The translations under genes and the position numbers were made by a program. The notes beneath the pieces were generated by a model that worked only from the letters and a program-made list of their open reading frames with translations, did not search any database and was not told the DNA's origin. A stretch of DNA of 10,285 nt from the NCBI GenBank assembly GCA_023430775.1, contig JAEYYY010000358.1:1-10285 (forward strand), given 5' to 3'. Numbering within the stretch: position 1 is the stretch's first letter; every line of letters starts with the position of its first letter. This DNA is from Pseudomonadota bacterium (GTDB taxonomy: Bacteria > Myxococcota_A > Polyangia > Haliangiales > Haliangiaceae). Positions 7,930 to 10,285 of this stretch are shown here, piece by piece.

Positions 7930-9464
7930 TGACCGATCTCCTTCTTCGCATCGTCGGTCTCGATACGTGCCACGCCCCATTCGCGGAGCGACCTGGAGAG
8001 CACCGCGTCGACCTTCTGCTGAACCTCGTGGTGATCGTCCGCTTCGCCCTCGGGATGAAACGAGGTCCGGACGCGCCCGACTTCATCGCGCGTGTAGAAC
8101 GATCCGTTGCGGCCGTTGTTGTACTCGATGAGGACCGGAATCGGTTCACGCAACAAGCGTTGGCCGAGCAGTCGATCCGCGGTGGCCTGGGACACTCCGT
8201 CCATGGATGCCTTGGTGACCTTTCCCTCCTGAACGCGGATGCGCAGGATCCCGCGCGTCGCTGGGGTCGCGTGGCTCAGATCCGTGGTCTGGCGCAGCTC
8301 GCCGTTGACCTTCACGAAGTCGGTGCCATTCACCGCGCGCCCGAGCAACGACAACCACTGCAACCGCGTCTGCTTTGCTTGTTCTTCGTGTGCGAACGGA
8401 TGCATTCCCTCGAGACCGTCGCGCAGCGCTCTCATCTCCGCGATTGCGCGTCCGGAATCCGAGAGCTGTGCATGCGTGAGACGTCGATATGCTCGATGGA
8501 CGAGCTCCGCGTTCTCCTTCTCGAGCATCGACACCGTCCGGAACTGGGTGGTGAAGAACGCGATCTTCGTATCACTCGAAACATCCGCTTCGGGTGCGCC
8601 GGCCCTGTTGAGGAAGGCGCGCTTACCGCCGGCCTTCATCGCTTCCTTCACCGAATCCGCGAAGCCGATCTCCGAGTACTTCGAGAGCGAAAGGCTGCCC
8701 GCGATCTTCTTCGAGAGACCGGCGGCGACGCCCGCGATGGTGAGGGACAGCGCGAACTCGGCGAGGCTCTCCCACCAAGGCGCCTCGGGGGGACGTCGTT
8801 CGTACGCGGCTTCGGCGCTAGCTTCATGGATGCCGTCGCGGTGCCTGTTGGCGAGTTGCCCCGCGAAGACCACGGCCTCGCCCTTGAGCGTGTCGAGCTC
8901 CGACACTTCGTTGTGTGGGATGCGACTCCGGTCAGCCACCAAGACCTCCTTCTCCTCCTTCGCTGACCCTCCCGGCCGCCGCACCTCCCCCAGAGGCCGC
9001 TCGGGTGCCTCGTCCAGTTTCCGGGCAGGGCCATACACGCGAATCGTTCGCAGCTCGACCTGCTCGTCGGGCCAGCGCATCAGGATCGATACGTCGGCCT
9101 CGTGGGTCCCCGAAAACTTCGGCCAGAACCGGATCGGGATGTCGACGCCCGTTGCCAGTTCGTGGGTCGGCGCGGTTGGAGAGAACGCTTCCGCCTTCCG
9201 ACTCGCCAGATCGTCTGCCGCCTTCTCGAGGTCGTTGCGTCGCGACACGAGAGAGGTCGCTGGCTTGATCGAAACGATCGCCTTGCCGGGTGGACCTCCT
9301 TTCAGAGCTGGCGTGACCAGTGACACGATTCGCGAGCTGTTGACGATCTGCTCGTCCAGCACGAGCGAGCTCGGAAACGGGGCCGCACGCGAGGAATCCG
9401 GTGCGGCTCGAGCCGACGGCGTCGACAGCGGGCTGGGCTTGGCTTCACGTTCGTGTTCGGACAT
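7926..9464 (-). CDS. Uncharacterised 512-aa protein with ASH/HYDIN-like Ig segment and one hydrophobic segment
   Basis: No family named with certainty. Residues 1-35 are a Ser/Pro/Ala-rich, probably disordered leader with no signal peptide. Residues about 107-148 (VDIPIRFWPKFSGTHEADVS, then LRTIRVYGPA) fit the F-x-P-x3-G...A-x-(L/V)-x-I...V-x-G-x-A pattern of ASPM/SPD-2/HYDIN-like Ig domains. Residues about 229-256 are a hydrophobic, possibly membrane-active helix starting at PWWESLAEFALSL. Residues about 295-375 look helical and charged. Residues about 400-495 (RGILRIRVQEGKVTKASMDG and following) look like a separate alpha/beta module. The start ATG at 9464 has GGAAGGA 8 nt upstream and the reading begins MSEHERE; the open frame continues to 9665 but overlaps the preceding gene. 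The ATGA overlap with the lipoprotein gene shows coupling. It could be a structural adaptor or an effector/cargo of the presumed injection system; both are speculative. Confidence 0.8.
   Translation of the reverse strand: MSEHEREAKPSPLSTPSARAAPDSSRAAPFPSSLVLDEQIVNSSRIVSLVTPALKGGPPGKAIVSIKPATSLVSRRNDLEKAADDLASRKAEAFSPTAPTHELATGVDIPIRFWPKFSGTHEADVSILMRWPDEQVELRTIRVYGPARKLDEAPERPLGEVRRPGGSAKEEKEVLVADRSRIPHNEVSELDTLKGEAVVFAGQLANRHRDGIHEASAEAAYERRPPEAPWWESLAEFALSLTIAGVAAGLSKKIAGSLSLSKYSEIGFADSVKEAMKAGGKRAFLNRAGAPEADVSSDTKIAFFTTQFRTVSMLEKENAELVHRAYRRLTHAQLSDSGRAIAEMRALRDGLEGMHPFAHEEQAKQTRLQWLSLLGRAVNGTDFVKVNGELRQTTDLSHATPATRGILRIRVQEGKVTKASMDGVSQATADRLLGQRLLREPIPVLIEYNNGRNGSFYTRDEVGRVRTSFHPEGEADDHHEVQQKVDAVLSRSLREWGVARIETDDAKKEIGQ
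7938..7943 (-). promoter_or_regulatory. Ribosome-binding site of the lipoprotein gene
   Basis: AAGGAG on the minus strand, 8 nt before the ATG at 7929 and inside the last codons of the upstream gene. It decides the start in favour of the signal-peptide-bearing 431-aa product. Confidence 0.8.
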
Positions 9465-9816
9465 GGCTACGGTCCTTCCGTGGCATCTCGGTGACGCGGG
9501 TGTTCGCGCGGTGTTTGAGGAAGCCGAGCAGCCGTGTTCTTCGCTGCTCGTCGAGGATCTGGAACTTGCGCGCGAGCAGGTCGGAGGTGACCTCCATCCA
9601 CAGCCGCGCGAGCAAGCCGCGGGCTTCAGCGAGGGACAGCTCGCCGAACAGCCGGCCGAGCGCACGCTCCTGGCGTTCGAACCACTGCGCGGGTCGCTCG
9701 CCGTGGAACAGCGGGGCGTCGAGGATCGCGAGCATCCGGCTGGTCACCGGATCGTTGGGCTCGGTCGACGCCTGCGGCAGCTCGACCATCAGCGACAGCG
9801 GAGCGGTCAGGCGCAT
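9445..9816 (-). CDS. Small uncharacterised protein, paralogue B of tandem pair
   Basis: 123 aa, soluble, no signal peptide. Residues about 28-105 align without gaps to the preceding gene: RMLAILDAPL, FERQERALGRLFGEL, LLARKFQILDEQRRTRLLGFL. About half of the residues are identical by eye. The conserved core is rich in Leu, Arg and Glu and is predicted helical; conserved pairs such as ERALG and LARKF may form a helical-bundle interface. A basic C-terminal tail (HRANTRVTEMPRKDRSHVR) is absent from the paralogue. The start ATG at 9816 overlaps the upstream stop by 10 nt; an ATG at 9789 is an alternative, and neither has a strong ribosome-binding site. The 3' end overlaps the next gene by 20 nt. 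Function unknown. Confidence 0.75.
   Translation of the reverse strand: MRLTAPLSLMVELPQASTEPNDPVTSRMLAILDAPLFHGERPAQWFERQERALGRLFGELSLAEARGLLARLWMEVTSDLLARKFQILDEQRRTRLLGFLKHRANTRVTEMPRKDRSHVRTRT
9473..9479 (-). promoter_or_regulatory. Ribosome-binding site deciding the 512-aa protein start
   Basis: GGAAGGA on the minus strand, 8 nt before the ATG at 9464 and within the 3' end of paralogue B. It fixes the start of the 512-aa protein; the longer frame up to 9665 has a Cys/Ser/Arg-rich composition typical of an out-of-frame shadow. Confidence 0.75.
9708..9734. repeat. Direct repeat, copy 1 (partner 10022-10048)
   Basis: A 27-nt segment matching 10022-10048 with one mismatch, 314 nt apart in the same orientation. 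On the coding strand it encodes the shared LAILDAPL core of the two paralogous small proteins. It marks an ancient tandem gene duplication, conserved at DNA level in this stretch, and is not an insertion-sequence end. Confidence 0.7.
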
Positions 9817-10190
9817 TCGGCGACCCGGGCGAGGAACGTCATCAGCCGGTCGCGCCGGACGTCCGTCAGCTTGTGGAACTTTCGCGCGAGGTCATCGCGC
9901 GTGTAGTTGATCTCGAGGCGATCGAACAGCGCGCCTGCTTGCGCGCGGGTCAGCTCGGCGAACGCGTTGCCGAGCGCGCGCTCCTTGCGATCGAAGCCCG
10001 CGGTCGGCGTCTCGCGCGCGGACAGCGGGGCGTCGAGGATGGCGAGCAGCTTCGCTTCGAGCACGGCATCGGCGCAGGTGATGACCGGCGGCGGCTCCGT
10101 CGCGATCGGGCGGCGGCGCAGCACCAACGTCGAGCCGTCGCGCGGGACCGGGCGGAACGTGATGGCGGAGCACTGCGGCTGGGCATTCAT
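9807..10190 (-). CDS. Small uncharacterised protein, paralogue A of tandem pair
   Basis: 127 aa, soluble, no signal peptide or membrane segment. Residues 1-40 form an N-terminal extension (SAITFRPVPRDGSTLVLRRR) with beta character. Residues about 48-125 are the helical core shared with paralogue B: LLAILDAPL, FDRKERALGNAFAEL, DLARKFHKLTDVRRDRLMTF. I do not recognise the family. The ATG at 10190 is the only plausible start in frame within the window: the upstream in-frame codons contain no ATG, GTG or TTG. Only a weak GATAGG-like element precedes it. It is the first visible gene of the overlapping five-gene run, and its stop overlaps the start of B by 10 nt. The neighbouring eCIS-type ATPase suggests a part in that system, but this is inference. 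Confidence 0.75.
   Translation of the reverse strand: MNAQPQCSAITFRPVPRDGSTLVLRRRPIATEPPPVITCADAVLEAKLLAILDAPLSARETPTAGFDRKERALGNAFAELTRAQAGALFDRLEINYTRDDLARKFHKLTDVRRDRLMTFLARVAECA
10022..10048. repeat. Direct repeat, copy 2 (partner 9708-9734)
   Basis: Second copy of the 27-nt segment with one mismatch, inside paralogue A. Same orientation and same reading phase relative to the shared protein core as copy 1. Confidence 0.7.
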
Positions 10191-10285
10191 GCGCGCGCCT
10201 ATCGAGGTCGTTTCCCGCGGTTGCGTGGATTTTCGGGAGCGCTCGCAAGGCGGCCGGGAACGCGGGGTTAGCCGGGTTTCGCGAC
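10191..10285 (-). other. Right-edge region upstream of paralogue A
   Basis: 95 nt without an assigned gene. On the minus strand one frame reads Val-Ala-Lys-Pro-Gly then TAA (stop at 10268-10270), which could be the last codons of a gene lying outside the window, but five codons prove nothing. I see no promoter with recognisable -35/-10 elements and no terminator. If a gene does end here, the spacer to paralogue A is about 77 nt. Confidence 0.25.

Noticed and set aside
8239..9906. Plus-strand open frame of 555 codons
   Set aside because: Covers three overlapping minus-strand genes in antisense; Ser/Arg-rich with no motif. The minus-strand genes have good ribosome-binding sites and coupled starts.
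9708..10048. Direct repeats considered as mobile-element or attachment-site ends
   Set aside because: Both copies lie at the same position inside paralogous coding sequences, with no transposase, integrase or tRNA nearby. Gene duplication explains them.

Overview
All ten recognisable genes lie on the minus strand, so transcription runs from high to low coordinates. The base composition is very GC-rich. A TIGR02996 repeat-companion domain, a Lys/Arg/Ala-rich N-terminal tail, a beta-propeller lipoprotein and an injection-system-type AAA+ ATPase together suggest a myxobacterium (Myxococcota), possibly of the Haliangium/Kofleria/Polyangia kind. This is inference; no marker gene in the window settles the taxon.

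Right part (about 4700-10190), read in the direction of transcription: five tightly packed genes. They are two tandem paralogous small proteins (127 and 123 aa), a 512-aa protein with a probable ASH/HYDIN-like Ig domain and one hydrophobic segment, a 431-aa beta-propeller lipoprotein, and a 645-aa AAA+ ATPase. Every junction overlaps (10, 20, 4 and 4 nt), so they very probably form one translationally coupled operon. The ATPase has a winged-helix-like N-terminus, a degenerate first P-loop and an intact C-terminal AAA+ module, the arrangement I associate with ATPases of extracellular contractile injection systems (eCIS, Afp15/Pvc15-like). No sheath, tube or baseplate gene is visible, so this would be the downstream edge of such a locus or a reduced derivative. 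It is the best candidate here for something undescribed.

Middle part (about 2064-4608): a RibD_C-type dihydrofolate-reductase-family protein, then a 622-aa protein combining a TIGR02996 domain, leucine-rich-repeat-like segments and a TPR-like C-terminal half. The two genes are 7 or 31 nt apart, depending on the start chosen for the second. Neither has an obvious link to its neighbours.

Left part (1-1995): the core fatty-acid synthesis genes fabD, fabG and acpP in the usual bacterial order. acpP is cut by the window edge. FabD loads malonyl groups onto ACP, FabG reduces the 3-ketoacyl-ACP intermediate, and AcpP carries the growing chain. fabH, often found just upstream of fabD, is absent from that place; the TIGR02996 protein is there instead.

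The window is almost wholly coding. The longest gaps are about 95 nt at the right edge, 91 nt between the ATPase and the DHFR-family gene, 68 nt before fabD and 59 nt between fabG and acpP. I saw no tRNA, rRNA, CRISPR array, insertion sequence or convincing intrinsic terminator.
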